Assembly: GCA_946482165.1 (NCBI GenBank)
Contig: CAMLQS010000155.1
Location: 1 to 11,114 of the forward strand
Direction: 5' to 3'
From: an uncultured Verrucomicrobiota bacterium
Lineage (GTDB): Bacteria; Verrucomicrobiota; Verrucomicrobiae; Opitutales; Opitutaceae
Length of the DNA: 11,114 bases
The position numbers and the translations under genes were made by a program. Below, one piece after another: positions 10,951 to 11,114 of this stretch; position 1 is the first letter of the stretch; every line of letters begins with the position of its first letter. The notes below the pieces were generated by a model. It did not search any database and was not told the DNA's origin. It worked only from the letters and a program-made list of their open reading frames with translations.

Positions 10951-11112
10951 TTATTTTTTCTTCACGCCCACGCCGAAGCCGAAACGCTCCAGCAACATGA
11001 GCGCGCCCGCGGCCAAGGCCAGTATGCCGATCAGCCAGGCGGGGGCGTCGAGATTGAACAGAATGTTCAGACCGACGAAGATCAGATAGGCGGCGAGCGC
11101 GATGTTGGCCAT
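10951..11112 (-). CDS. Small hydrophobic membrane protein, 53 residues
   Basis: An ATG at 11112-11110 opens a 53-residue frame ending in TAA at 10953-10951. The protein has two hydrophobic stretches that look like membrane helices: about residues 2-19 (ANIALAAYLIFVGLNILF) and about 25-41 (AWLIGILALAAGALMLL), joined by a short NLDAP turn. It ends with a glycine-rich tail and KKK, which suggests a cytoplasmic C-terminus. I do not recognise a named family; short two-helix proteins of this kind are common and usually uncharacterised. Only two bases of upstream sequence are in the window, so a longer N-terminus or a preceding operon partner cannot be excluded. Translation is supported by the clean hydrophobic pattern and charged end, not by homology. 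Confidence 0.7.
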   Translation of the reverse strand: MANIALAAYLIFVGLNILFNLDAPAWLIGILALAAGALMLLERFGFGVGVKKK

Positions 11113-11114
11113 GA

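Overview
The window is very GC-rich and encodes ordinary bacterial genes in a compact layout. The gene set is a secreted GH2 glycosidase beside a GntR/LacI-type hybrid regulator, secreted peptidases, and a transglutaminase-like protein. Together with the base composition this suggests a free-living or gut/soil polysaccharide- and peptide-degrading bacterium, most likely a verrucomicrobium of the Opitutaceae type. That placement is an inference from gene style and composition only; no rRNA or marker gene is present.

Layout from left to right. Positions 1-5652 (minus strand) hold a tight three-gene peptidase operon, read right to left: a cytoplasmic-looking Xaa-Pro aminopeptidase (pepP, 5652-4315), a secreted S9 prolyl-oligopeptidase/DPP-IV-like serine peptidase (4318-1739), and a secreted DUF885 metallopeptidase-like protein (1742 to the left edge, C-terminus cut). 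Both junctions are 4-base ATGA overlaps, so the three are probably translationally coupled. Positions 5653-5830 are intergenic and contain a large imperfect inverted repeat with four CTCTGTG copies. Positions 5831-8476 (minus) encode a secreted GH2 beta-galactosidase-like enzyme. Positions 8477-8603 are a divergent promoter region with a perfect 8-bp inverted repeat, a likely operator. Positions 8604-9689 (plus) encode the GntR-HTH/LacI-sensor regulator. Positions 9690-9859 separate convergent genes and contain a GC-rich stem-loop. Positions 9860-10765 (minus) encode a transglutaminase-like cysteine protein. A second GC-rich hairpin lies at 10861-10890, and 10951-11112 (minus) encodes a 53-residue membrane protein at the right edge.

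Functionally there are two modules. The first is a sugar-responsive unit (regulator, operator, exported glycoside hydrolase). The second is a peptide-degradation unit in which two exported peptidases could generate short peptides and the cytoplasmic aminopeptidase P could remove N-terminal residues ahead of proline. I see no phage, CRISPR, transposase, tRNA or rRNA genes. No clearly new biological system is evident. The points most worth following are the operator palindrome, the coupled three-peptidase operon with a DUF885 member, and the atypical S9 peptidase.
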